A DNA stretch of 53,289 nt from Streptosporangiales bacterium (lineage in GTDB: Bacteria; Actinomycetota; Actinomycetes; Streptosporangiales; WHSR01): assembly GCA_009379995.1 (NCBI GenBank), contig WHSR01000027.1:1-53289 (forward strand), given 5' to 3'. A program made the position numbers and the translations under genes. Position 1 is the stretch's first letter. Every line of letters begins with the position of its first letter. Positions 9,686 to 19,619 of the stretch are shown here, one piece after another. The notes below the pieces were generated by a model. It did not search any database. It saw only the letters and a list, made by a program, of their open reading frames with translations, and was not told the DNA's origin.

Positions 9686-10927
9686 ATGGTGGGGCGGGAT
9701 CCGAAGCTGATTTTGGCGGGTATCGAACGGCGTCGCCCCTCGATCACCGTGCTCGCCTTCGCGGTGATGGGTTTGTGTGGGGTGATCTTCCTCGCCCTCA
9801 TCTTTGACGCATCGGTGGCCGAGATTGGCGTGCTCCCGTTCGTCATCGGCCTGGTGCTGGCCCCGCTCCCGTTTCCGCTGCTGATTCTTGCCCTTCTTGG
9901 GCTGGACCGACTGGAGCCGGAGCCGGGGCGCAACCTCGCCCTCGCGTTCTTCTGGGGCGCCGGCGTGGCGACGTTGTTTTCCCTCATCGGAAACCAATAC
10001 GGCACGTTTTTTCTGGCCTCGCTCTTCGGCAAGCAGGCCGGGTCGTCCCTTGCCCCGGTCGCCGTGGGGCCGGTGGTAGAAGAAACGCTCAAGGCGCTGG
10101 TCCTTTTCGGGTTTCTGTGGTTCCGCCGCCAGGAGCTGGACGGTCCGACCGACGGGATCATCTACGCCGGGATGGTCGGGCTCGGCTTCGCCATGATCGA
10201 AGACGTTATGTACTACGCCAAGACCTTCATCCACGGAATCGCCGAGGACGGCGCGGCCGGCGGTGTCATCGCCGTCACGGCGAGCTTCATCCTGCGGGGG
10301 ATCATGACGCCGTTTGCCCATCCGTTGTTCAGCTCGATGGTCGGGCTTGCGCTTGGCTACGCGGCGCTGAGCACCAGGAAGGCCGTCCGGGTGGTGCTGC
10401 CGACGGTCGGGCTGGTCGGGGCGATGATGCTGCACGGGCTGTGGAACTTCGTGGCCGGGCTGGATCAGCTCCTCTACGTCGCGGAGGTCTACCTCGCCGT
10501 GATGCTGCCCGCCCTGGTGGCGGTGATCCTGGTGACCGTCTTCGAACGCCGGCGGGTGATCCGGCTCATCGAGCGTTCCCTTCCCGAGGACGCGCCGGCC
10601 GAGCTCGTCGCCCCCTGCGACATCCATATGTTGTCGACGATCCCGGCCAGGCAGAACGCCCGGCGGTGGGCCCGGTTCGTCGGGGGCACCCCGGCGAGCC
10701 GGGCGATGAGCCACTACCAGGCCGCGGCGACCGAGCTCGCCCTGTTGCGCCAGCGGGAGGATCGCGGCGTCGCGGAGCGGGAGTGGTTGGACCAGCGCCG
10801 CGCCGCGTTGCTGAACCTGATGACCGCCGCACGGGACGCGTTCCTCTCCCGGCTTGCCCAGCCGCTCCGCCCCCCGTGGGCCGCCGGCTCCGAGCGTTCC
10901 GGTTTCCTGCCTCCCCCGCGTCCGTAG
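9686..10927 (+). CDS. PrsW family intramembrane metalloprotease
   Basis: 413 residues, multi-pass membrane protein. PrsW-family site motifs are visible: GPVVEETLKALV near 130, IEDVMYYAK near 173, AHPLFSSMVG near 212 and MLHGLWNF near 250. The paired glutamates and the histidines are presumed to hold the catalytic metal. PrsW in Bacillus cleaves an anti-sigma factor; no anti-sigma target is encoded here. A cytosolic C-terminal part of about 130 residues follows the last helix. It is the first of two tandem paralogues and has its own ATG with a weak RBS. Confidence 0.85.
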   Translation: MVGRDPKLILAGIERRRPSITVLAFAVMGLCGVIFLALIFDASVAEIGVLPFVIGLVLAPLPFPLLILALLGLDRLEPEPGRNLALAFFWGAGVATLFSLIGNQYGTFFLASLFGKQAGSSLAPVAVGPVVEETLKALVLFGFLWFRRQELDGPTDGIIYAGMVGLGFAMIEDVMYYAKTFIHGIAEDGAAGGVIAVTASFILRGIMTPFAHPLFSSMVGLALGYAALSTRKAVRVVLPTVGLVGAMMLHGLWNFVAGLDQLLYVAEVYLAVMLPALVAVILVTVFERRRVIRLIERSLPEDAPAELVAPCDIHMLSTIPARQNARRWARFVGGTPASRAMSHYQAAATELALLRQREDRGVAEREWLDQRRAALLNLMTAARDAFLSRLAQPLRPPWAAGSERSGFLPPPRP

Positions 10928-11017
10928 CCGGGGGCGACCTCCGTGCCGGGGGGCACGCGGCACGCGCAACCACCGACCCGTGTCCAGGCTGGGGCCTAAC
11001 CATTACGCTTGCCGGTC

Positions 11018-12337
11018 ATGGCGACGCTCGATCCGCAGGCCGTGCTTCAGGGACGGCTGGGGCCGCGCCGCTCCTCGGTGGGATTTGTCATCGGCGTGGC
11101 GGTGCTGAGCTTCCTCACCCTCATCTCCGTGCTGGTAGTGGGCCTGCCCGAGGGCGGGCCGGTCCTCTTCTTGGTCGGTCTGCTGCTGGCGGTTCTTCCG
11201 GCCCCGATCACGGTCGCCGGCATACTGTTGCTCGACCGGCTCGAGCCGGAGCCGACCCGCAACCTGGTCATCGCGTTTCTATGGGGCGCCGGTGTGGCCA
11301 CGCTGGTCGCCGGAGTGATCAACACCGCGAACTCCGCCGTCGCAACGGTGATCCTGGGTCGAGGGCTGGGGATGTTCCTCACCGTCGCCGTCGGCGCACC
11401 TCTGGTCGAGGAGTCGCTGAAGGGGTTCGTCCTGTTGGGTCTGCTGTGGTTCCGTCGCCGGGAGCTGGACGGTCCGACCGACGGGATCGTGTACGCGGGC
11501 ATGGTGGGCCTCGGCTTCGCGATCGTGGAGAACGTGGGCTATTACGCGAGGTTTGGAGCCGAGGGCGAGCTCATCCCGGTGTTCCTGCTGCGCGGCGTCA
11601 TATCGCCGCTCGCCCACCCGCTGTTCACCTCGATGATCGGAATCGGAATCGCCTACGCGGCACTCAGCCGCAGCGGTGCCGCGCGGTTCTTCCTTCCGGT
11701 GCTCGGTTGGTGTGGGGCCGTCTTCCTGCACGCGTTCTGGAACGGGTCTTCCTTCATCTCCGCGATCTTCCAGCTCCCGCTGATCACGCAGCTCCCGCTC
11801 GGCCTCGTTATCGCCTGGCTGTTCACGTTCCTTGTGCTGGTGGGCGTGCTCTTGCTGGTGATGCATGACCGCCGCCGGATCGTCGCCTTGATCGGGCGAC
11901 ACCTGTCCCAGTACGTTCCGACGGGTTTGGTGGCGTCGCAGGACATCGCGATGCTGTCCGCGATCTCCTCGCGGCGAGCGGCCCGGCGCTGGGCGCGCCG
12001 AGCCGGCGGCTCCGTCGCCTCTCGAGCGATGGGCGACTATCAGCTCGCCGCCACCGAGCTCGCGCTGCTGCACACCCGAGCCGAGCGGGGCGTCGAGACG
12101 CCGCCGCAGTTCTACCCGCGACGCGACGCCCTGCTGCACCTCATGGGTGTCGCTCGGCAGGCGTTCCTCAGCCGGCTGTCCGGCGGTACGCAGCTGCCGT
12201 GGGCACAGGCCGGGCCGCCCGGGTTCGGGCCACCGCCCCCGCCCACCGGCCCGCCGGGAACTCCGAGATCCTCGGGCCCACCTGGGCCGCAGCCTGGGCC
12301 GCCGCGACCGCCCGGCTGGCCCCCCGGGCCAGGGTGA
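11018..12337 (+). CDS. PrsW family intramembrane metalloprotease, second paralogue
   Basis: 439 residues from the ATG at 11018; a TTG three codons earlier is less likely. It has the same architecture and motifs as the upstream paralogue: GAPLVEESLKGFVLLG, IVENVGYYARF, LAHPLFTSMIG and VFLHAFWN. It also shares the C-terminal block AARRWARRAGGSVASRAMGDYQLAATELALL. It differs in a Pro/Gly-rich tail of about 45 residues (QLPWAQAGPPGFGPPPPPTG onward), which probably protrudes into the cytosol. Likely a tandem duplication. Substrate unknown. Confidence 0.85.
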   Translation: MATLDPQAVLQGRLGPRRSSVGFVIGVAVLSFLTLISVLVVGLPEGGPVLFLVGLLLAVLPAPITVAGILLLDRLEPEPTRNLVIAFLWGAGVATLVAGVINTANSAVATVILGRGLGMFLTVAVGAPLVEESLKGFVLLGLLWFRRRELDGPTDGIVYAGMVGLGFAIVENVGYYARFGAEGELIPVFLLRGVISPLAHPLFTSMIGIGIAYAALSRSGAARFFLPVLGWCGAVFLHAFWNGSSFISAIFQLPLITQLPLGLVIAWLFTFLVLVGVLLLVMHDRRRIVALIGRHLSQYVPTGLVASQDIAMLSAISSRRAARRWARRAGGSVASRAMGDYQLAATELALLHTRAERGVETPPQFYPRRDALLHLMGVARQAFLSRLSGGTQLPWAQAGPPGFGPPPPPTGPPGTPRSSGPPGPQPGPPRPPGWPPGPG

Positions 12338-12395
12338 GCCAAGTCCGCCCGAGCCGCGACCAGCGCCGGATCACGTTGACCCCCGAACGCTAGGC

Positions 12396-12441
12396 TGTGC
12401 TTCGATACTCGAAGCACACGTGGTATCGGTTCGGATTCCGA
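12396..12441 (+). promoter_or_regulatory. Palindromic operators upstream of the HxlR gene
   Basis: A perfect dyad with 10-base arms TGTGCTTCGA and TCGAAGCACA around a 3-base spacer lies at 12396-12418. A second dyad, TCGGATTCCGA, lies at 12431-12441. The HxlR-type regulator starts at 12460. The half-site TGTGCTTCG recurs upstream of the next gene, so I infer autoregulation plus control of the neighbour. Confidence 0.65.
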
Positions 12442-12459
12442 GGCGCAAGGAAGTTTCCC

Positions 12460-12849
12460 GTGACCACACCCCGACCCGGACGACCGGCGCGCGGCACGCG
12501 AACCGGCAGGCCGCTGATGGTCGCCTTTGACCTGCTAGGCCGGCGGTGGGCGCTGCGCATCGTGTGGGAACTGCGAGAGGAGCACCTCGGGTTCCGCGCA
12601 CTTCAGCAGCGCTGTGGGGGTATGTCGTCCAGCGTTCTGCGCGATCGCCTGGCCGAGTTGGCCGGCGCCGCGATCGTGGAGATCGACGACGCCGGCCGCT
12701 ACGCGCTGTCCGAGCACGGGCGCGGGCTGCTCGCCGCGCTCCGGCCGCTGTCACGGTGGGCCGACGAATGGGGCCGCAGCGTCTACCGCTCATCACCCTC
12801 CGAAGCATCCGAGGGTTCCGCGGGCGACGCGGGGCGCCGCGACGTGTGA
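12460..12849 (+). CDS. HxlR-family winged-helix transcriptional regulator
   Basis: 129 residues from the GTG at 12460, preceded by AAGGAAG. The core PLMVAFDLLGRRWALRIVWELREEHLGFRALQQRCGGMSSSVLRDRL (about 22-68) is the HxlR (DUF24) winged helix. Such proteins are dimeric sensors of aldehydes, quinones or oxidants and usually control an adjacent enzyme. This one has no obvious sensor cysteine except the Cys in QQRCGG. Two dyads precede it, and a related pair precedes the downstream CMD-family gene, a likely regulatory target. The frame is open further upstream to 12397, but that part overlaps the operators and is not used. Confidence 0.82.
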   Translation: MTTPRPGRPARGTRTGRPLMVAFDLLGRRWALRIVWELREEHLGFRALQQRCGGMSSSVLRDRLAELAGAAIVEIDDAGRYALSEHGRGLLAALRPLSRWADEWGRSVYRSSPSEASEGSAGDAGRRDV

Positions 12850-12872
12850 CAACGCCGGTCCCTCGCATCCCT

Positions 12873-12928
12873 TGTGCTTCGGATTCCGAAGTGATGAGGT
12901 TGTCGGTAGTGCTTTGATTCCCGAATCA
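12873..12928 (+). promoter_or_regulatory. Operators upstream of the CMD-family gene
   Basis: The palindrome CTTCGGATTCCGAAG at 12877-12891 is preceded by TGTG, so the left half-site is TGTGCTTCGG, matching the operator before the HxlR gene in nine of ten bases. A second dyad with arms TGATTC and GAATCA lies at 12915-12928, about 37 bp away centre to centre. The gene starts at 12943. The arrangement mirrors the upstream operators. Confidence 0.65.
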
Positions 12929-12942
12929 TCCGAGGAGCTACC

Positions 12943-13533
12943 GTGCCAGCCACCCCACCTATCCACCCGCTTCCTCTGCCGCTGGAGGGTGACGCGGCCG
13001 AGGTGGTCGCGCGGATGATGCCGCGGCGCGGCACCCTGCCGCCCCTTGCCCTGTTCCGTGCCTTCGCCAGAAACCTGCCGATGGCCCGCGCGATGCTCAC
13101 CTGGGGCGGTTACGAGCTCGGCCGTATGCTCTCGGTCGACCTGCACGACCGCGAGCTGGTCATCGTCCGGGTGTGCGCCCGCTGCGGCTGCGGCTACGAG
13201 TGGGGTGTCCACGCCGCTGGCTTCGGCGAGCGGGCCGCGCTCGACCGGGCCGCCCTGGCCGCCACCGTCCTCGGCGACGAGGGGGACCAGGCCTGGTCAT
13301 CGCGGGATCGCCTGCTCGTCGCCCTGGTTGATCGGCTACACGAGCACGCGACCGTCGCCGATGCGCTGTGGCAGCGGCTCCGCCGCCACTGGACCGAGGA
13401 ACAGCTGCTCGACCTGTTGATGCTCGCCGGCTGGTACCACGCGATCTGCTACGTCGCCAACGTCGCCGCGCTCCCGCCGGAGCCGTGGGCGATCCCGTAC
13501 CCGGCGGCGCCGTCTGCAGGCACGCCCCAGTGA
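12943..13533 (+). CDS. Carboxymuconolactone decarboxylase (AhpD-like) family protein
   Basis: 196 residues, GTG start with GAGGAG 6 bases upstream. All-helical CMD/AhpD-like protein. The redox/catalytic signature RVCARCGCGYEWGVHAAGFG, near residue 78, has the CxxC pair and distal His typical of AhpD-type peroxidase-reductase partners. Ring-opening decarboxylases of the same superfamily lack the CxxC. That suggests a thiol peroxidase or disulfide reductase role rather than lactone decarboxylation; the substrate is unknown. Its promoter carries dyads like those of the preceding HxlR gene, so induction by an electrophile or oxidant is plausible. It converges on the DAO gene. Confidence 0.8.
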   Translation: MPATPPIHPLPLPLEGDAAEVVARMMPRRGTLPPLALFRAFARNLPMARAMLTWGGYELGRMLSVDLHDRELVIVRVCARCGCGYEWGVHAAGFGERAALDRAALAATVLGDEGDQAWSSRDRLLVALVDRLHEHATVADALWQRLRRHWTEEQLLDLLMLAGWYHAICYVANVAALPPEPWAIPYPAAPSAGTPQ

Positions 13534-13570
13534 GCCCCGGTGAGCCGTCGGGCGCGTGGGTTGGCCGAGC

Positions 13571-14527
13571 TCATCCGGTGATGAGCGCCGCCGCGTCCCG
13601 GGCGCAGCCCCAGGCGGTGGTCACTCCGAGGCCCCCGTGACCGTAGTTGTGCACGCACAGCGTCCCGTCGATCCGCTCCGCCTCGAGCCGAACGCTCGGA
13701 CGTCCCGGGCGCAGTCCCACCCGGTGATCGAGTACTCGGGCGTTCCGAAGCCGCGGTTCCACCTCCACGCAGCGACGCACCAACTCCGCCGCCTCCTGCT
13801 CGTCGGGGTCCGTGTTCTCGTCGCCTTCCCTCGCCGTGCCTCCGAGCACGACGTGATCGCCGTGCGGGAAGTAGGCGGACCAGGAGGCGCCGATCGGCGC
13901 CTCGATGAAGAACGTGTCGATGCCCGGGTTCTCCACGATCACCTTTGGCCCCCGTACCGGGCATACCTCGGGATCGGCGGCGAGTTCGCGCGCCGCGAGG
14001 CCGGCACAGTTGGCGATCCGCGGCGCCTGACGCGCCGCCTCGGCCAGCGACTCCACCGGCCGCAACTCGATCTCGCCGCCCGCCGCGCGAAACCGTTCGG
14101 TCAGATGATCGAGGTAGACGGGCATGTCGGCAACGGGCAAGGTGGCCCAGAACCCGGTCCGAAATCCCTCCGGCAGCTCGTCTGCCGCAGCCGGCGTGAA
14201 GCCCGCGATCTGGTCGGGCCATGGCGGCATCATGCCGGCGGGCCGGGCCGCCAGCAGACCACGACACAGGCGTACTCCGGGCACGCTGCGCGGGGCGGCG
14301 GTGAGCTCTGCCACGGTCGCCTGCTCCCAGCTCCGCATCGGATCGCCAGGTGCCGCGAACGTCGGTCCGATCAGGGCGGACGCCAGGGCCGACGTGGTCT
14401 CGCCCGGTGGTACCGCCGAGCGGATAAGCACGTCCAGGCCGGCCTCGGCCAGGCGTATTCCGGTTGTCAGGCCGATAACGCCGGCGCCGATCACGAGGAC
14501 GTCGGGACCGCCTCCGGCCGCTATCAC
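13571..14527 (-). CDS. FAD-dependent D-amino-acid oxidase family protein
   Basis: 318 residues from the GTG at 14527, which overlaps the ctaA stop (GTGA). The N-terminal FAD motif VLVIGAGVIGLTTGIRLAEAG is at about 10-30. The C-terminal DAO signature, near 292, is VHNYGHGGLGVTTAWGCA. A substrate-site region with YFPHGDHVVLGGT lies between. The protein should deaminate a D-amino acid or related amine oxidatively, yielding peroxide; substrate not deducible. Length matches bacterial DAO (about 320). The frame is open upstream to 15340 inside ctaA on the same strand, but that part is a shadow. Confidence 0.85.
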   Translation of the reverse strand: MIAAGGGPDVLVIGAGVIGLTTGIRLAEAGLDVLIRSAVPPGETTSALASALIGPTFAAPGDPMRSWEQATVAELTAAPRSVPGVRLCRGLLAARPAGMMPPWPDQIAGFTPAAADELPEGFRTGFWATLPVADMPVYLDHLTERFRAAGGEIELRPVESLAEAARQAPRIANCAGLAARELAADPEVCPVRGPKVIVENPGIDTFFIEAPIGASWSAYFPHGDHVVLGGTAREGDENTDPDEQEAAELVRRCVEVEPRLRNARVLDHRVGLRPGRPSVRLEAERIDGTLCVHNYGHGGLGVTTAWGCARDAAALITG

Positions 14528-15501
14528 CGGAGCTCCTTCACGGACCGCCTCGGCGTCGCGTCGGCATCGGCGGTAGTCGTCGCCTCCGCCTGACCGCGCT
14601 CCCGCATGGCGAACAGCACCCGCAGGGTGGCGATCCACGTCAGCGTCGCGCCGAGGATATGCACTGCTACCAGGGGCTCCGGTATCCCGGCGAGGTACTG
14701 GATGTAGCCGATCGCTCCCTGAGCCAGCTCGAGGGCGAGGAGTTCGTACGTACGGCGCCGCACCGTGCCCGGGGCATTCGTACTGCGCAGCGCCACCAGG
14801 AGGGCCACGGTAAGGGCGACGGTGAGCCAGGCGGCGGCGGAGTGGACTCTGGCCACCGCCTCGATCGAGAAGGGCAGGCGCGGGGCGGACGCGTCCCCCG
14901 CGTGCGGGCCGGACCCGGTGACCAGGGTGCCCACCAGCAGGAGCACGAAGACCGTGCCGGCCAGCGCCCGGCGGAGCAGGCGAACGTTCGGCGGCACGGT
15001 GGCGCGGGGCGGGGCGTCGCCCTCCGACGCCCGGACGTACAGCGCCATCGCCGTGGCGAGGACGCCCATCGACAGCAGGAAGTGCGTCGCCACCGGGACC
15101 GGGTCGAGCTTCGCGTACACCGAGACGGCACCGACCACCGCCTGGGTCACGATCCCCACCGTTTGCAGGGACGCCAGCAGGACGAGCTGGCGCCGGCCGC
15201 CGAGCCTGAGGGCGACCAGCAGGCACGCGAGGGCGACGGCGAAGACCGGAAGAGCGACGAGCCGGTTCCCGAACTCGATCACCATGTGCAGCGTGGAGCT
15301 TCCCGCTCCCGGCACCGGCACCAAGCTGTCGCCGGTGCACCGGGGCCAGCTCGGGCAGCCGAGTCCGGACTCGGTCAGCCGCACCGTCGAGCCGGTCATG
15401 ATGATGACGACGTTGAGCACCACGCTGGCGAGCGCGAGCCCGCGCATCGACCTGGACGTGGGAGACAGCACGGACTCACGCAGTGACGTGGTACGCGGCA
15501 C
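14524..15501 (-). CDS. ctaA: Heme A synthase (COX15/CtaA family)
   Basis: 325 residues, GTG start. A polytopic membrane protein converting heme O to heme A by methyl oxidation. After an N-terminal arginine-rich stretch come the first helix and TGSTVRLTESGLGCPSWPRCTG near 36, with the conserved Glu and Cys pair of Gram-positive CtaA. Heme-ligand histidines sit in LHMVIEFGNRLVA (near 71), ATHFLLSMG, ARVHSAAAW and AVHILGATLTW. It works with CtaB encoded at 8.65 kb. It overlaps the DAO gene by four bases, so the two are co-transcribed. Confidence 0.92.
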   Translation of the reverse strand: MPRTTSLRESVLSPTSRSMRGLALASVVLNVVIIMTGSTVRLTESGLGCPSWPRCTGDSLVPVPGAGSSTLHMVIEFGNRLVALPVFAVALACLLVALRLGGRRQLVLLASLQTVGIVTQAVVGAVSVYAKLDPVPVATHFLLSMGVLATAMALYVRASEGDAPPRATVPPNVRLLRRALAGTVFVLLLVGTLVTGSGPHAGDASAPRLPFSIEAVARVHSAAAWLTVALTVALLVALRSTNAPGTVRRRTYELLALELAQGAIGYIQYLAGIPEPLVAVHILGATLTWIATLRVLFAMRERGQAEATTTADADATPRRSVKELR

Positions 15502-15570
15502 GGGACCATCGTAGGTGGGACCCTGCTAAGCCTTCGCCCGGGGGCCGCGCCCCTTCCCAAGGGGGCAGTG

Positions 15571-16337
15571 TCATTCCCAGCGAAAGGTGAGCGCGGCGGC
15601 GGTGAAGGCGATCGCCGTCCAAACCAGCAGGACGGCGAGGTGCTGCCACGGCAGCGCGGCCCCATGCTGCAGTACCGCCCGCAGACCACCGGACAGCGCC
15701 GATATCGGCAGCAGCTCGAGGGCCGAGCGGATCCCGTCCGGGAACCTGGACAGCGGGAACAGCACGCCGCCAAGGGCGAGAAGGACCACGTAGACCAGGT
15801 TGGCCGCGGCGAGGGTGGCCCCGGCCCGCAAGATGCCCGCCATCAGCAGTCCGAGCGCGCTGAACGCGGCGGTGCCGGCCAGCACCAGAACCACGACCGG
15901 GAGTGGGGAGCCGCTCGGACGCCAACCCAGGGCGACGGCGACCGCCGACAGGATCGCGATCTGGATGATCTCGACCGCGGCCACGGTAGCGGTCTTGGCG
16001 GCAAGCAGACCCCATCGGGGCAGCGGCGTGGCGCCGAGACGCTTCAGCACCCCGTAGCGGCGCTCGAACCCGGTCGCGATCGCCTGTCCGGTGAAGGCGG
16101 TGGACATCACCGCGAGCGCGATGATGCCGGGCGCGAGGAAGTCCACGCGGCGGCCCGGCCCCTGGTCGAGCAGCGGGACGAGGGAGAACAGCACGAGCAG
16201 CAGGGTGGGTATGACCAGCGTGAGGAGGAGCTGTTCCCCGTTGCGCAGCAGCGTGCGCAACTCCATAGCGGTCTGCGCGACGACCATCCGGGGAAGCGGC
16301 GCCGCGCCGGGTGCGGGGGAGAGGAGGGGGGCGGTCG

Positions 16338-16341
<4 letters not shown>
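15571..16341 (-). CDS. ABC-2 type transporter permease
   Basis: 256 residues from the ATG at 16341, which overlaps the ATPase stop (ATGA). Six hydrophobic segments follow a cytosolic N-terminus. EQLLLTLVIPTLLLVLFSLVPLL and the FERRYGVLKRLGATPLPRWGLL coupling region near 95 are typical of ABC-2/DrrB-like permeases. With the preceding ATPase it forms a half-size exporter. The same pair sits between ctaA and sufR in other actinobacteria, but its substrate is not known to me. The frame is open further upstream, but that part is antisense-like, Arg-rich shadow inside the ATPase gene. Confidence 0.85.
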
Positions 16342-17264
<923 letters not shown>

Positions 17265-17326
17265 GCCTGGGAGTCTAGGCGGGCGGCCGCGGGCGGCTAC
17301 GGGCGGCCCGAGCAGGGGGACCTTTG

Positions 17327-17345
17327 TTAGGTAAGGCTTGCTTTA
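17327..17345 (+). promoter_or_regulatory. Iron-box-like (DtxR/IdeR) site upstream of sufR
   Basis: TTAGGTAAGGCTTGCTTTA matches the DtxR/IdeR/DmdR consensus TTAGGTTAGSCTAACCTAA at 14 of 19 positions, with a strong left half-site. It lies about 60 bp before the preferred sufR start. Iron control of the suf operon is plausible, but binding is inferred. Confidence 0.5.
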
Positions 17346-17405
17346 GTGACTGACGACACCCCCGCCCAGTTGGCTCGCGCGGTCGATTTACGGCACACTG
17401 ATGTT

Positions 17406-18206
17406 GTGAAAAACGCGCGTACGGGTGTCGGCGACGTGGGTGGAGCGAGCGCCCACGTCTCTGCCATGCCCTCGGAGCGCGGAACAAGGGCCCAAGTGGC
17501 TCGGTTGATTCTAGAAAACGGTCCCATGACGGCGGCCGCCCTGAGTGAACGGCTCGGGCTGACCCCGGCAGCGGTGCGTCGCCACTTGGATGCGTTGCTC
17601 GCCGAGGGGATGATCGAGGTACGGGAGGCGCGACCGCGAGGCAGGCGTGGCCGCGGGCGTCCGGCGCGGTTCTTCGCCATGGCGGACGCCGGGCGCAGCA
17701 CCTTCTATCACGCCTACGATGACCTGGCCGCCGACGCTCTGCGCTTCCTCGCCGACATGTTCGGCGAGGAAGCGGTCACGGAGTTTGCCCGGCGGCAGAT
17801 CGCCGACCTCGAGCGTCGGTACCGTCCGGTGGTTCGGCGGGCGCCGCGGCACGAGCAGGCTCGTGTGCTGGCCGAGGCCCTCTCGGCGGATGGCTACGCC
17901 GCGTCGATCGGGGCGGCGCCGGCCACGGGCGGAGGCGAGCAGCTGTGCCAGCACCACTGCCCGGTCGCCCACGTGGCGGCGGAGTTCCCGCAGCTGTGCG
18001 AGGCCGAGACCGAGGCCTTCGCCCGGCTGCTGGACACCCCCGTGCAGAGACTGGCGACCATCGCGCACGGCGACGGCGTCTGCACGACGCACGTCACCCC
18101 ACCGGAGCTGGCAAAGACATCGAAGACGTCGAACACGGCGAAGACGAAGACGGCGAAAACAACGAAGGCAACGAGAACCAGTCCGACCAGCGGGAGGACT
18201 TCTTAA
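17406..18206 (+). CDS. sufR: SufR, iron-sulfur cluster-sensing repressor of the suf operon
   Basis: 266 residues from the GTG at 17406. The frame is open to 17346, but that start abuts the iron box and has no RBS. The opening VKNARTG resembles actinobacterial SufR starts, and with no RBS the mRNA may be leaderless. A DeoR/ArsR-like winged helix (ARLILENGPMTAAALSERLG onward) lies at about 33-85. Cluster-ligand cysteines are in EQLCQHHCPVAH, FPQLCEAE and GDGVCTTH near 180-235. As apo- or holo-form it represses suf expression when clusters are plentiful. An odd Lys/Thr-rich tail of about 30 residues ends the protein. The stop abuts the sufB ATG. Confidence 0.88.
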   Translation: MKNARTGVGDVGGASAHVSAMPSERGTRAQVARLILENGPMTAAALSERLGLTPAAVRRHLDALLAEGMIEVREARPRGRRGRGRPARFFAMADAGRSTFYHAYDDLAADALRFLADMFGEEAVTEFARRQIADLERRYRPVVRRAPRHEQARVLAEALSADGYAASIGAAPATGGGEQLCQHHCPVAHVAAEFPQLCEAETEAFARLLDTPVQRLATIAHGDGVCTTHVTPPELAKTSKTSNTAKTKTAKTTKATRTSPTSGRTS

Positions 18207-19619
18207 ATGACCACAACCGCCCACCCCGAACTCGAGGGTCTTGGCAGGTACAAGTTTGGTTGGGCCGACTCCGACGCGGCCGGAGCGTCGGCGCGCCGGG
18301 GGCTGTCCGAGGAGGTCGTTCGCGACATCTCCACGAAGAAGGACGAGCCCGAGTGGATGCTCAAGATGCGGCTGCGGGGTCACCGGCTGTTCGGCAAGAA
18401 GCCGCTGCCGACGTGGGGCGCGGATCTCAACGACATCGACTTCGACAACATCAAGTACTTCGTCCGTTCCACCGAGAAGCAGGCCGCGACCTGGGACGAG
18501 CTGCCGGCCGACATCAAGAACACCTACGACAAGCTCGGCATCCCGGAGGCGGAGAAGCAGCGGCTGATCGCCGGTGTCGCGGCGCAGTACGAGTCCGAGG
18601 TCGTCTATCACAAGATCCGTGAGGACCTCGAGTCCCAGGGGGTCCTCTTCCTGGACACCGACACGGGGCTTCGGGAGCACCCGGAGATCTTCCAGGAGTA
18701 CTTCGGCACCGTGATTCCGCCCGGCGACAACAAGTTCGCCTCGCTCAACACGGCAGTGTGGTCCGGTGGGAGCTTCATCTACGTGCCGCCCGGCGTGCAC
18801 GTGGAGATTCCGCTGCAGGCCTACTTCCGGATCAACACCGAGAACATGGGCCAGTTCGAGCGGACTCTCATCATCGTCGACGAGGGCGCCTACGTGCACT
18901 ACGTCGAGGGCTGTACCGCGCCCATCTACAACACCGACTCGCTGCACTCGGCGGTCGTCGAGATCATCGTCAAGCCGAACGCTCGGTGCCGGTACACGAC
19001 CATCCAGAACTGGTCGAACAACGTCTACAACCTGGTGACCAAGCGCGCCGTCGCCTACGAGGGCGCCACCATGGAGTGGGTCGACGGCAACATCGGCTCC
19101 AAGGTCACGATGAAGTACCCGTCGATCTACCTCATGGGTGAGCACGCCAAGGGCGAGACGCTGTCGGTCGCCTTCGCGGGCGAGGGCCAGCACCAGGACG
19201 CCGGCGCCAAGATGGTGCACTGTGCCCCGCACACCTCCAGCACCATCGTGTCGAAGTCGGTGGCGCGCAGCGGCGGACGTACCTCGTACCGCGGGTTGGT
19301 CCAGGTGCAGGAGGGCTCGCACCACTCGAAGTCGAACGTGAAGTGCGACGCGCTGCTCGTCGACACGGTCAGCAGGTCGGACACCTACCCCTACGTCGAC
19401 GTCCGCGAGGACGACGTGACGATGGGGCACGAGGCGACGGTCTCGAAGGTCAGCGAGGACCAGCTGTTCTACCTGATGAGCCGTGGCCTCACCGAGGACG
19501 AGGCGATGGCGGTGATCGTTCGCGGGTTCGTCGAGCCGATCGCCCGTGAGCTGCCGATGGAGTATGCGCTGGAGCTCAACAGGCTGATCGAGCTGCAGAT
19601 GGAGGGGGCCGTCGGTTGA
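18207..19619 (+). CDS. sufB: Fe-S cluster assembly scaffold SufB
   Basis: 470 residues, preceded by GGGAGGAC. Main subunit of the SufBCD scaffold on which clusters are built with ATP from SufC. Conserved segments include [20 protein letters not shown] near 85, [19 protein letters not shown] near 180, [13 protein letters not shown] near 230 and [15 protein letters not shown] near 265. The core is the right-handed beta-helix usual for SufB/SufD, ending in [26 protein letters not shown]. It overlaps sufD by one base (TGATG). Confidence 0.97.
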   Translation: MTTTAHPELEGLGRYKFGWADSDAAGASARRGLSEEVVRDISTKKDEPEWMLKMRLRGHRLFGKKPLPTWGADLNDIDFDNIKYFVRSTEKQAATWDELPADIKNTYDKLGIPEAEKQRLIAGVAAQYESEVVYHKIREDLESQGVLFLDTDTGLREHPEIFQEYFGTVIPPGDNKFASLNTAVWSGGSFIYVPPGVHVEIPLQAYFRINTENMGQFERTLIIVDEGAYVHYVEGCTAPIYNTDSLHSAVVEIIVKPNARCRYTTIQNWSNNVYNLVTKRAVAYEGATMEWVDGNIGSKVTMKYPSIYLMGEHAKGETLSVAFAGEGQHQDAGAKMVHCAPHTSSTIVSKSVARSGGRTSYRGLVQVQEGSHHSKSNVKCDALLVDTVSRSDTYPYVDVREDDVTMGHEATVSKVSEDQLFYLMSRGLTEDEAMAVIVRGFVEPIARELPMEYALELNRLIELQMEGAVG

